A stretch of 19,207 nt of DNA from SLST01 sp046538735 (lineage in GTDB: Bacteria; Spirochaetota; Spirochaetia; DSM-27196; SLST01), in the NCBI GenBank assembly GCA_046538735.1, contig JBKHII010000056.1, forward strand, positions 1-19,207. The letters run 5' to 3'. The notes under the pieces are model-generated. The model made no database searches. It was not told where the DNA came from and saw only the letters and a program-made list of their open reading frames with translations. Numbering within the stretch: the first letter of the stretch is position 1; every line of letters begins with the position of its first letter. The translations under genes and the position numbers were made by a program. Of the stretch, positions 1 to 6,875 are shown one piece after another.

Positions 1-21
1 GTTCGAGTCCGACACGAGACG
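1..21 (+). tRNA. possible 3' end of a tRNA (T-loop, T-stem and acceptor strand), cut by the window edge
   Basis: The first bases read as G, then a seven-base T-loop TTCGAGT (2-8), a five-base T-stem 3' strand CCGAC (9-13), a seven-base acceptor 3' strand ACGAGAC (14-20) and a discriminator G (21). No CCA is encoded. The spacing matches a tRNA 3' end exactly, but the pairing strands (expected GTCGG and GTCTCGT) would lie outside the window, so base pairing cannot be tested. The reading frame of the next gene is also open through this stretch, so it could simply be coding sequence. If it is a tRNA, it is a plausible integration site for the low-GC gene beside it. Confidence 0.3.
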
Positions 22-39
22 GTTCAGCGACTCAGGGAC

Positions 40-810
40 TTGAGGCCGGAGAACGCTGCCACCGAGAGCACGGACTCGCTTCCCGACGGCCTTCAGGCAC
101 TTCGAGCTCAGCTCAGTCTTGCAGAGGTCATGAGGCTGATCGAGCGAACGGCGAGGTGGGTCCATCCAGACACGTTCACGTATCTTCCCGTTTGGTACCC
201 GGAGCATGCCCGTGGCGGGTTGTTCTACAAAGCGAACTGGACAAAGGCCCAGATGAACCAGAATCGTCGGACGGGCGTAACCAACCATAAATCGGAGGGG
301 AACGTTCACGCCAACAAGGCGCTGACGCTTGCATTGGGGCTTCGGGCCGCCGAGCGGCCCAACTGGTCGTGCTGCCACATTTGGGGTGTGGATGACGACC
401 GTTATCAGGCAGCAAATGCCGTCGTGCAGGACCGCCGATTCTTCTCGTGCGTAGCCAACATGGTTCTTCTGCCCACACCGTTGAAGGCATTCACCGACGT
501 CATGATCGAAGTGAAGATGATGCTGCGGGTGTGCGTACTACATCTTCACGGTTTCAAGTGCGATCATGAAGCCGTTGCGAACACCATGCGAGACGTTGCC
601 GAATGGAGCAAGTGGGATGCCTACCCTGAGAGCTGGCCCAAGCCTGGTCACGCATCGCTACCGGCCGGCACGCACGCGTTTTCCCACAGGATCAAGGAAG
701 CCGCGGACCGGAGGATGGCCTCGATCAGGAGCGATCTGAAGAACGCCGGTCCGTTCTACCCGAGAGAGGAGGTTCGGGCGGTTCTGGACTACTGGCGAAT
801 CCGTCTCTGA
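40..810 (+). CDS. conserved-looking protein of unknown function, possibly a degenerate HNH-like nuclease; possible horizontal acquisition
   Basis: I do not recognise this protein with confidence. It is 256 aa from a TTG start at 40. The frame has no stop between 1 and 39, so the true start could be upstream of the window, and no well-placed Shine-Dalgarno supports TTG 40. It is soluble, with no signal peptide or membrane span. The middle carries a Trp/Cys/His cluster CCHIWG (111-116), followed about 24 residues later by N140 and MVLLPTPLKAFTD. A His/Trp start followed by an Asn and 'vLLP' is reminiscent of the HNH fold, but the usual second metal-binding His/Cys pair is not evident, so this is only a suggestion. 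Codon and base use is clearly less GC-rich than all neighbours. It stands alone, with a strong hairpin directly downstream and a possible tRNA end upstream, which suggests a cargo gene of an integrated element. Confidence 0.6.
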   Translation: MRPENAATESTDSLPDGLQALRAQLSLAEVMRLIERTARWVHPDTFTYLPVWYPEHARGGLFYKANWTKAQMNQNRRTGVTNHKSEGNVHANKALTLALGLRAAERPNWSCCHIWGVDDDRYQAANAVVQDRRFFSCVANMVLLPTPLKAFTDVMIEVKMMLRVCVLHLHGFKCDHEAVANTMRDVAEWSKWDAYPESWPKPGHASLPAGTHAFSHRIKEAADRRMASIRSDLKNAGPFYPREEVRAVLDYWRIRL

Positions 811-827
811 AGGACAAGGGTTCTCAT

Positions 828-877
828 GCACGATCAGGGTCCCAATCGTGACGATCACGAGACCCCGATCGTAGTGC
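828..877. repeat. large compound inverted repeat (hairpin) downstream of the unknown gene
   Basis: Bases 830-841 (acgatcagggtc) pair with 861-872 (gaccccgatcgt) at 11 of 12 positions. Inside, 846-851 (tcgtga) pairs perfectly with 855-860 (tcacga) around a CGA loop, with a four-base bulge (842-845) on one side. GC at 828-829 can pair with GC at 876-877 across a small bulge. No T-run follows on either strand, so it is not a classical rho-independent terminator. It could be a structured 3' end, a REP-like element or the boundary of a mobile segment. The rest of 811-973 shows no gene. Confidence 0.6.
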
Positions 878-937
878 TCGTAGGGAGTAGCCACCAACCG
901 ACCGTGACGGCCCAACCGTCCCCCCATTTCCCAACCC

Positions 938-966
938 TTGCCCCTGCCCATCATCCTCGCTACCGT
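938..966 (+). promoter_or_regulatory. weak candidate promoter for the EamA gene, placing the transcript start at its ATG
   Basis: TTGCCC (938-943), a 17-base spacer and TACCGT (961-966) form a weak sigma70-like pair. The -35 matches four of six positions and the -10 about three of six. The predicted start of transcription (about 973-974) coincides with the ATG at 974, which would make the message leaderless. The evidence is weak alone and is listed because the CorC-family gene shows the same geometry with better boxes. Confidence 0.2.
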
Positions 967-973
967 GGAGTCC

Positions 974-1900
974 ATGCCCCCCACCCGCGCAACCCAGGCT
1001 ATCACCTCGCGCGCCGTGCTCGCGATCTGGTCGGTGGGCTTCGTGCTCCTGTGGAACTCCGGCTTCATCGGGGCCGAGGTCGGCATGGCGCACTCCGGTC
1101 CATTCACGCTCCTCCTGTGGCGCTACCTCGCGCTGACCGCCGTCATGGCGACGATCGTGGCGGTGCGCGGCGAGCCACGGCGGCTCCCGGTACGGCAGCT
1201 CGCGAGCGTGGCACTCGTGGGCCTGCTGTCGCACGGGGTCTGGCTCTCGTGCGTGCTTGTCGCGATCGATCGGGGCGTGCCGGCGGGGATCGTGGCGCTC
1301 GTCGTGGCGCTCCAACCGCTTCTGACCGGAGCATTCTCCGGGCTTGCCACCGGAGAGCACACGAGCGTCCGGCAGTGGATCGGGCTGGTGGTGGGATTCG
1401 CCGGCGTCGCCATCGCGGTGAGCGGACGGCTCGTGGGCGGTGCACCCGCGGCGACGGGCTACTATCTCCTGCCGTTGGGCTCCGCCGCCGCGATCACGAT
1501 TGCGAGTCTCATCCAACGGCGCCGCGAGCTCGACGGCTCGCGAGGGTCGGTCCCGATCGGGCTCCAGCTCCTCATTCAGTCCGCGGCAACGTCGGTGGCA
1601 CTCGCCGTTCCCGCTTTCGCGCTCGAGTCGCTCCGCACCACGTGGGTTCCGGAGTACGCGGCGAGCATGGTCTGGCTCGTTCTCGGGGTCTCGCTCGGCG
1701 CGTACGCGCTCATGTGGCGGCTGCTCGCGCGCGCGAGCGCGACCCGGATCGCGAGTCTGTTCTTCCTGGGCCCTCCGGTCACGATGTTCATGGCGTGGAT
1801 CGGGTTCGGAGACGCGGTGATCGCCACCGATGTGGCGGGGCTCGCGGTCGCGGGGGGCGGGGTGGCGCTGGTCACGATCAGACGGCCGGCGAAGGAGTGA
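974..1900 (+). CDS. EamA-family (drug/metabolite transporter superfamily) membrane transporter
   Basis: Probable inner-membrane permease of the DMT superfamily: 308 aa made of two EamA repeats, about ten hydrophobic segments in all. Typical features are an N-terminal first helix with LLWNSGFIGAEVG, the 'VALQPLLTGAFSGL' helix closing the first repeat, and the matching 'ASLFFLGPPVTMFMAW' helix near the end of the second repeat. Family members export amino acids, nucleosides or small drugs; the substrate cannot be read here. The frame is open from TTG 938, but homologues start right before the first helix, so ATG 974 (or GTG 965) is preferred. Only GGAG at 967-970, three bases from the ATG, resembles a ribosome binding site. 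It is transcribed alone and converges on the tag remnant. Confidence 0.88.
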   Translation: MPPTRATQAITSRAVLAIWSVGFVLLWNSGFIGAEVGMAHSGPFTLLLWRYLALTAVMATIVAVRGEPRRLPVRQLASVALVGLLSHGVWLSCVLVAIDRGVPAGIVALVVALQPLLTGAFSGLATGEHTSVRQWIGLVVGFAGVAIAVSGRLVGGAPAATGYYLLPLGSAAAITIASLIQRRRELDGSRGSVPIGLQLLIQSAATSVALAVPAFALESLRTTWVPEYAASMVWLVLGVSLGAYALMWRLLARASATRIASLFFLGPPVTMFMAWIGFGDAVIATDVAGLAVAGGGVALVTIRRPAKE

Positions 1901-1932
1901 GACCGCTCTCGGCGGGTAGCGGCGTGCCTCCC

Positions 1933-1949
1933 GCGCCGACGTGCGGCGC
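1933..1949. terminator. small GC-rich hairpin between the convergent EamA gene and tag remnant
   Basis: gcgccg (1933-1938) pairs perfectly with cggcgc (1944-1949) around a five-base loop, 33 bases after the EamA stop codon and just beyond the stop of the opposite-strand remnant at 1960. There is no T-run on either side, so termination activity is uncertain. Confidence 0.3.
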
Positions 1950-1959
1950 AGGCGGAGCG

Positions 1960-2355
1960 CTACCGTCTACGGGATCCGCCGCCGTTCGCGTCGTCTTGCC
2001 GCATCCACGCCGGCCGGCGGCGGGCGACCGTCTCGAACACCGGACACGTCTCCACGTGCGCGCCGGGCAGGTAGCCGGTGCTCACGAGGAACTCCTTCGT
2101 GATCTCGCCTCCGGTGAATCGGAAGGTCTCCCGGAACAGGCGCACCCACGCGTCCAGAGAGCGCGGGTGGTGGGCGTCCAGCCACGATTCGAACGTCCCA
2201 TACTCGGCCTGGAGGTTCACGATGCATGTGGCGTTGTGGATCGCCGCGTCGATCTTCCGTCTGTTCCGGATGATCCCGGCGTCCTGCAGGAGGCGTTCCC
2301 GGTCGAGGTCTCCGAACGCGGCCTCAGCACATCCTTTTTGACCCCTGCGCGTCAA
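1960..2355 (-). pseudogene. tag: 5'-truncated DNA-3-methyladenine glycosylase I (tag) remnant
   Basis: The 131-residue frame matches the C-terminal two thirds of Tag-type 3-methyladenine DNA glycosylases. It has the hallmark LLQDAGIIRNRRKIDAAI helix with following NA, then 'YGTFESWLD', 'FRFTGGEITKEFLVSTGYLPGAH' and the C-terminal GAHVETC, which keeps the His and Cys of the zinc snap. Full-length enzymes are about 185-200 aa. Here the entire N-terminus is missing: the first two zinc ligands, the catalytic Glu and the aromatic 3-methyladenine pocket. The stretch between AAFGDLD and LLQD also looks shortened. The minus-strand frames between 2356 and 2430 show no Tag-like sequence, so this is a truncation and not a frameshift. 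The only available start is TTG 2355. The break lies just upstream of the ABC operon, whose promoter region appears to have replaced the front of the gene. Confidence 0.72.
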
Positions 2356-2383
2356 GACGACGCGAATTCTCGCCCAAGACGGG

Positions 2384-2412
2384 GTGACACTTCCTCTCGA
2401 ATCCCGTATCTT
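2384..2412 (+). promoter_or_regulatory. candidate sigma70-type promoter of the ABC exporter operon
   Basis: GTGACA (2384-2389, five of six to TTGACA) is followed after exactly 17 bases by TATCTT (2407-2412, four of six to TATAAT). Transcription would start near 2419, about 11 bases before the ATG at 2430, leaving an almost leaderless message. This agrees with the absence of a clear Shine-Dalgarno upstream of that ATG. Confidence 0.4.
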
Positions 2413-2429
2413 CCTCGTACACGAAACAT

Positions 2430-4196
2430 ATGATAGGCATACTCAAACGATTCGCCGGGTTCGTACGGCCGCACAGACGCTATCTCATCGCTGCCATCGT
2501 TTGCATGGTTCTGATGGACCTCGTCGCGTACGCGATTCCGATCGCTATCGGCTATGCGACCGACCACGTCTTTCCGGACATTCAGGCCGGTGGCTCGCTC
2601 AACCAGCTCTTCATCGTCGTGGGGCTGCTGGTAATCGCGGGTGTCGTCAGGGGCGGGCTTGCGCACGGCATGATCCGCAATTACTGGGGCGTCGCCGAGC
2701 GCGTGGTGCGCGATCTGCGCAGCACGCTCTACGAGAAGCTCCAACACCTTGATCTCAGCTTCTACGACCGAGCACGGACCGGTGACCTGATGTCGCGCGC
2801 GACGTACGACATCCAGCTCATCCGCAACTTCTTCTCATTCGGGATCGAGCACCGGATCCGAATCATCGCGATCACGGTGACCGTCTTCGGGTTCATGCTC
2901 GTGCAGGAGTGGCGGCTCGCGCTCGCGGTCTACGCGATCGTCCCCCCTCTCTTCTTCGTGATCCTCAAGTACAGCGGCTGGATGCGCCGCGCGGTCACCG
3001 AACGCCAGAAGCAGATGGGGAGGCTCAACTCTCGTCTGCAGGAGAACATCACCGGCATCCGCGTCGTGAAATCGTTTTCCATGGAGGAGAACGAGATTGA
3101 GAAGTTCGACGCGGAAAACGAGCGCATGTTCAACAAGGACTTGAGCGTCTCCATCCTGCAGGTACACCTCAATCCGATCCTTCTCATGACCGACGGTGTG
3201 GGGTCGCTCGTGATCCTGCTCTACGGCGGCTACGGCGTGATCAACGGCACGATGACGATCGGCGTCCTGCTCGCCTTCGTGGCGTACCTGGGCGTGATGC
3301 GCTTCCCGATCATGATCCTCGCGTTCAACACCTCGCTCATGAACCTCGCGCGCGGAGCAGGGGATCGTATCCAGGAGATCCTCCAGAGTCCGGATCAGAA
3401 GCGGCACGACACCGGGACACTGGAGCAGCCGATCAAGGGCCGCGTGACCTTCGACTCGGTGACCTTCGGCTACGACGAGAAGGCTCCGGTCCTCTGCGAT
3501 CTCTCGTTCACGATCGAGGCGGGCGAGCGCGTCGCGCTCTTCGGGCTCACCGGCGCCGGGAAGAGCACGCTGATCTCGCTCATTCCGAGGTTCTATCTCC
3601 CCACCCACGGCAGGATCTGCATAGACGGGTACAACCTCTCGGAGTGGGATCTGCGCCACCTGCGGTCCGAGGTGGGAACGGTTCTCCAGGAGACCTTCCT
3701 CTTCTCGGCAACGATCCGGGAGAACATCGCATTCGGGAAGCCGAGCGCGACGATGGACGAGATTCGGGACGCCGCGCGACACGCGCAGGTGCACGACTTC
3801 ATCGAAACGCTGCCGCAGGGGTACGAGACGATCGTGGGCGAGTACGGTGTGGGTCTCTCCGGCGGGCAGAAGCAACGCGTCGCCATCGCGCGGACGCTCC
3901 TTCAGGATCCGAGCCTGTTGATCCTGGACGACTGCACCTCGAGCCTGGACGCGGTCACCGAGCGGCGGATCCAGGACCAGTTACGCGAGCTCATGCGCGA
4001 CCGCACGACGATCATCGTGGCGCAGCGCATGTCCACGCTCGCGTTGGCGGACCGGATCATCGTCCTTCAGGAGGGCCGGGTCCGCGACATGGACTCGCAC
4101 GAGCGCCTCATCGAGCGCAATCCGCTCTACCGTTCCACCTACGAGGCGCAGACCGCCTTCCCGGGGAACCCGCCCATCAACGAGTCGAATACGTAG
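2430..4196 (+). CDS. ABC exporter half-transporter, subunit with degenerate catalytic site (TM287-like)
   Basis: 588-aa half-transporter: an ABC type-1 membrane domain with six helices (about residues 15-310), then an ATPase domain (about 335-575). Visible motifs are Walker A GLTGAGKST (372-380), Q-loop Gln420, a perfect signature LSGGQ (476-480) and Walker B ending LLILD at D500. The residue after Walker B is Asp501 instead of the catalytic Glu, and the H-loop reads AQRMSTL with Gln532 instead of His. Both are classic marks of the degenerate site of heterodimeric exporters. The next gene starts 11 bases downstream and supplies the complementary subunit. Such pairs extrude hydrophobic drugs, lipids or peptides; the substrate is unknown. 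The ATG at 2430 has no obvious Shine-Dalgarno, but the first residues (MIGILKRFAGFVRPHRR) align well with the family. Confidence 0.93.
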   Translation: MIGILKRFAGFVRPHRRYLIAAIVCMVLMDLVAYAIPIAIGYATDHVFPDIQAGGSLNQLFIVVGLLVIAGVVRGGLAHGMIRNYWGVAERVVRDLRSTLYEKLQHLDLSFYDRARTGDLMSRATYDIQLIRNFFSFGIEHRIRIIAITVTVFGFMLVQEWRLALAVYAIVPPLFFVILKYSGWMRRAVTERQKQMGRLNSRLQENITGIRVVKSFSMEENEIEKFDAENERMFNKDLSVSILQVHLNPILLMTDGVGSLVILLYGGYGVINGTMTIGVLLAFVAYLGVMRFPIMILAFNTSLMNLARGAGDRIQEILQSPDQKRHDTGTLEQPIKGRVTFDSVTFGYDEKAPVLCDLSFTIEAGERVALFGLTGAGKSTLISLIPRFYLPTHGRICIDGYNLSEWDLRHLRSEVGTVLQETFLFSATIRENIAFGKPSATMDEIRDAARHAQVHDFIETLPQGYETIVGEYGVGLSGGQKQRVAIARTLLQDPSLLILDDCTSSLDAVTERRIQDQLRELMRDRTTIIVAQRMSTLALADRIIVLQEGRVRDMDSHERLIERNPLYRSTYEAQTAFPGNPPINESNT

Positions 4197-4207
4197 CGGA
4201 GCACGAC

Positions 4208-6001
4208 GTGATAACACGCAAGACGACCAGAGACATGCCGCTTCAGCACGAAGCGGAGACGAAGAAGTTCGATTGGCGCCTGTTGCGCCGACTGCTCGCG
4301 TACTTCAAGCCGCATCTGAAGAGCATGAGCTTCATGTACGTGCTCGCGCTCATCAACGTGGGGTGCACGCTCGCGATTCCGATCGTGCTGAAGACGGGGA
4401 TCGACGACTATATCGCGCAGGGAGACGCGCAGGGACTGCTCAGGATCGCGGGGCTGCTCGTTGGGCTCGTGATCGTGCTCTTCGTCTCCGCTCGCGGGCA
4501 GGGCATTCTCGTCATGAAGATCGGCTACCGGGTGCTCTACTACCTGCGCCGCGATCTGTTCACGCACCTTCAATTCCTCTCGTTCCGCTACTTTGACACG
4601 CAGCGTGCGGGACAGATCATGAGCCGGCTCACGAACGACGTGCAGGTGCTCGAGGAGCTCCTGCGCGCGGGCCTGGACACGATTCTCGTGGACATCGTCA
4701 TGCTCGTGGGGATTACCATCGCCATGGTGAGCCTGGACGCGCGTATGAGCGTTATCCTCTTCGTAACGGTTCCGCTCTTCGCCGTGGTCGTCTTCGTGCT
4801 GCGCCGGAGGATCACCGAGGCCGGGCGCGGTATACAGCGCCGGCTCTCCTCCGTGAATGCCTTCCTGAACGAGTCGATCTCGGGGATCAAGGTGATCCGT
4901 TCGTTCGCTCGCGAGGAAGAGAACAGCGAGAACTTCCGCTCGGTGAACGACGAGTACTACGCGCAGACGAGGACCTTCTACCCGCTGATCGCGTTCTTCT
5001 GGCAGAGCGTCGCGACGCTCGCGACGCTCGGCACCGCGCTCGTTCTCCTGGCCGGCGGCATCCTGCTCTCCGGCGGGCTTGTGACGCTCGGCGTCATCGC
5101 CGCGTTCCTCTCGTACATCAACCGGTTCTTCCAGCCGATGCAGAAGCTCAGCAACATGATCAACCAGTTGAGCCGGGCGATGGCGTCCGCCGAGCGGATC
5201 TTCGAGCTGCTGGACACCGAAGCCGATGTTCAGGACGAGAAGAACGCGGTGCGAGGCGTCAAGCTGAAGGGGAACGTGGAGTTCAGCGATGTCTGGTTCT
5301 CGTACGAGCGCGACGAGTTCGTCGTGCAGGAGCTGTCGTTGAGCGTGACGCCGGGAGAGACGATTGCGATCGTGGGGCCGACCGGCGCCGGAAAGACGAC
5401 GATCATCAATCTCCTGTGTCGCTTCTACGATCCCGTCCGCGGAACCGTCCTCGTAGACGGTCATGACCTGCGCGAGCTGTCGCAGACGGACTACCGGTCG
5501 CAGATCGCGCTGGTGATGCAGGACGCCCGCATCTTCTCAGGAACGGTGCTGGAGAACATCAAGTACGGCAAGCCGGACGCGACGCTGGACGAGGTCAGGG
5601 CCGTTGCAGAATCGATGGGAATCTCATCGATGATCGAGAGCTTTCCGAACGGGTACGAGACCGAGATCGGCGAGCGTGGATCGAGCCTCTCGCTCGGCCA
5701 GCGGCAGGTGATCGCCTTCGCCCGCGCGCTGATCCGCGATCCGCGCATCCTGATCCTGGACGAGGCGAGCGCGTACATCGACTCGGCTACCGAGGAGCTC
5801 GTGCAGGACGCAATGAAGCGGATGAGCGAGAACCGGACTACCTTCATCATCGCGCACCGCCTCGCGACGATCCGGGACGCCGATCGAATCGTTGTTATGA
5901 AGCACGGCCGCGTGGTCGAGACGGGTTCGCACACCGAGCTGGTAGAGCGGAACGGAGAGTACGCCGAGCTTCTGCGGAATCAGTACGCAGCGGGGGTGTA
6001 G
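4208..6001 (+). CDS. ABC exporter half-transporter, catalytically competent partner with degenerate signature (TM288-like)
   Basis: 597-aa half-transporter with six membrane helices (about residues 40-320) and an ATPase domain (about 355-590). Walker A is GPTGAGKTT (390-398), Walker B ends LILDE with catalytic Glu519, and the H-loop His550 is intact. The signature motif is LSLGQ (494-498) instead of LSGGQ. With the preceding subunit this yields one consensus site (this Walker A/B plus the partner's LSGGQ) and one degenerate site, as in TM287/288 and BmrCD. The start is GTG 4208: GGAG at 4198-4201 sits six bases upstream, and the N-terminus is of ordinary length. ATG 4235 is a weaker alternative, and the same frame stays open far upstream inside the previous gene, which is not coding. 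It is cotranscribed with the partner (11-bp gap) and followed by a hairpin. Confidence 0.92.
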   Translation: MITRKTTRDMPLQHEAETKKFDWRLLRRLLAYFKPHLKSMSFMYVLALINVGCTLAIPIVLKTGIDDYIAQGDAQGLLRIAGLLVGLVIVLFVSARGQGILVMKIGYRVLYYLRRDLFTHLQFLSFRYFDTQRAGQIMSRLTNDVQVLEELLRAGLDTILVDIVMLVGITIAMVSLDARMSVILFVTVPLFAVVVFVLRRRITEAGRGIQRRLSSVNAFLNESISGIKVIRSFAREEENSENFRSVNDEYYAQTRTFYPLIAFFWQSVATLATLGTALVLLAGGILLSGGLVTLGVIAAFLSYINRFFQPMQKLSNMINQLSRAMASAERIFELLDTEADVQDEKNAVRGVKLKGNVEFSDVWFSYERDEFVVQELSLSVTPGETIAIVGPTGAGKTTIINLLCRFYDPVRGTVLVDGHDLRELSQTDYRSQIALVMQDARIFSGTVLENIKYGKPDATLDEVRAVAESMGISSMIESFPNGYETEIGERGSSLSLGQRQVIAFARALIRDPRILILDEASAYIDSATEELVQDAMKRMSENRTTFIIAHRLATIRDADRIVVMKHGRVVETGSHTELVERNGEYAELLRNQYAAGV

Positions 6002-6005
6002 AACA

Positions 6006-6029
6006 ACGAGCCGCCTTGCGACGGCTCGT
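6006..6029. terminator. hairpin between convergent operons, probable bidirectional terminator
   Basis: acgagccg (6006-6013) pairs perfectly with cggctcgt (6022-6029) around an eight-base loop, five bases after the ABC operon stop and 17 bases before the end of the opposing solute-binding-protein gene. The flanks are only moderately T-rich (TTGTTCT on the minus side), so efficiency is uncertain, but the position between two convergent operons fits. Confidence 0.55.
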
Positions 6030-6046
6030 CTGACTGTATCGGATGT

Positions 6047-6808
6047 CTACCAGTCCATCTCGTGCGGCTGCCACTCGGTCCACTCGCCGTGCACCGGGTC
6101 GTGGTACTGCCGCAGGAGTCCGCGACTGCGGAGCTCAACGAGCGCGTCGTTCAGGATCGCCGAGACTTCTCGCCCGCGCGGGGTCTTCGGCACAAGGATC
6201 ACGTCCTCGAACTCGCCGTAGACTTCGCGGTGGATGTTGCCCAGTCGAAGCGAACGCACGATGTCGTCGCCCTCAGGGGGCCAGAGGTACGCGTCGATTC
6301 GGCCGGCATCCACCTTCCGCATCGACTGCTCGATGCTGTTGCTGCCTTGCGTGGGGAAGGGGAACTGGGGCTCGATTCCCGCTCCCACCTCGATCACGTA
6401 CGGGAACCGACCTCCCGCTTCGAATGCCGCGTCGATATCCTCTCTCGTCAGCCGGTTCTCGGCGTTCGAATAGATGACGAGCGTGACGTAGCCCACCGGC
6501 TCGGGAACCCAGCTGTAGGGAAGCGCCGATTCCGGGATGACCGGGTTCACGAAGCTCGGAATGTGGAAGTCCGCCTCGCCTCGGATCACGTTCGTCACCG
6601 AACGAGCGAACGGGACGACATCGATGTTGATCTCGCCTCCGTCGTAGGTCTCGTCGATCGCTCGGACGAGATCGATGAAGACGCCTCGTTCCGGCGTCTC
6701 GGCGAGCACCGGGATCTGCGCGATGCTCGCGTTCAGGTCGGCCTGTGCAAAGCCGGTCGCCCCCGCGAGAACCATCAGAGCCGCGGCAATCAAGACTACT
6801 CTACGCAT
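6047..6808 (-). CDS. exported family-3-type solute-binding protein
   Basis: 253-aa protein with a clear signal peptide (MRR, a hydrophobic core, AGATGFAQA; cleavage near residue 23) followed by a single periplasmic binding-protein fold of the family 3 (SBP_bac_3/PBPb) type. Recognisable pieces are ERGVFIDLVRAI in the first lobe, 'GEADFHIPSFVNP' leading into the hinge, and VDAGRIDAYLWP in the second lobe, corresponding to the 'l..GridA' motif of the family. These proteins usually bind amino acids or other small polar ligands. No permease or ATPase gene is adjacent. Instead the gene lies 67 bases downstream of a chemoreceptor gene on the same strand, so it may deliver ligand to that receptor. 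The start is ATG 6808 with a strong AAGGAG (6815-6820) six bases upstream. Confidence 0.82.
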   Translation of the reverse strand: MRRVVLIAAALMVLAGATGFAQADLNASIAQIPVLAETPERGVFIDLVRAIDETYDGGEINIDVVPFARSVTNVIRGEADFHIPSFVNPVIPESALPYSWVPEPVGYVTLVIYSNAENRLTREDIDAAFEAGGRFPYVIEVGAGIEPQFPFPTQGSNSIEQSMRKVDAGRIDAYLWPPEGDDIVRSLRLGNIHREVYGEFEDVILVPKTPRGREVSAILNDALVELRSRGLLRQYHDPVHGEWTEWQPHEMDW

Positions 6809-6875
6809 GAGTAACTCCTTCCTTGTTGTCTATGTCTCGGGTTCACCAGCTTCCTGTTTGCCGGCTGCCCAACGA

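Noticed and set aside
828..877. Integron attC site
   Set aside because: The hairpin and single-gene setting suggested a gene cassette, but no RYYYAAC/GTTRRRY core sites flank the structure.
826..2433. Long plus-strand open frame running through the EamA gene and beyond
   Set aside because: It is Arg/Gly/His-rich low-complexity translation with no domain, overlaps a clear transporter in another frame and the tag remnant, and is a GC-skew artefact of a high-GC genome.
3644..4207. Open extension upstream of the second ABC gene in the same frame
   Set aside because: It lies out of frame over the conserved ATPase domain of the first subunit and translates to Arg/Gly-rich sequence. GTG 4208 has a proper Shine-Dalgarno and gives a normal-length exporter.
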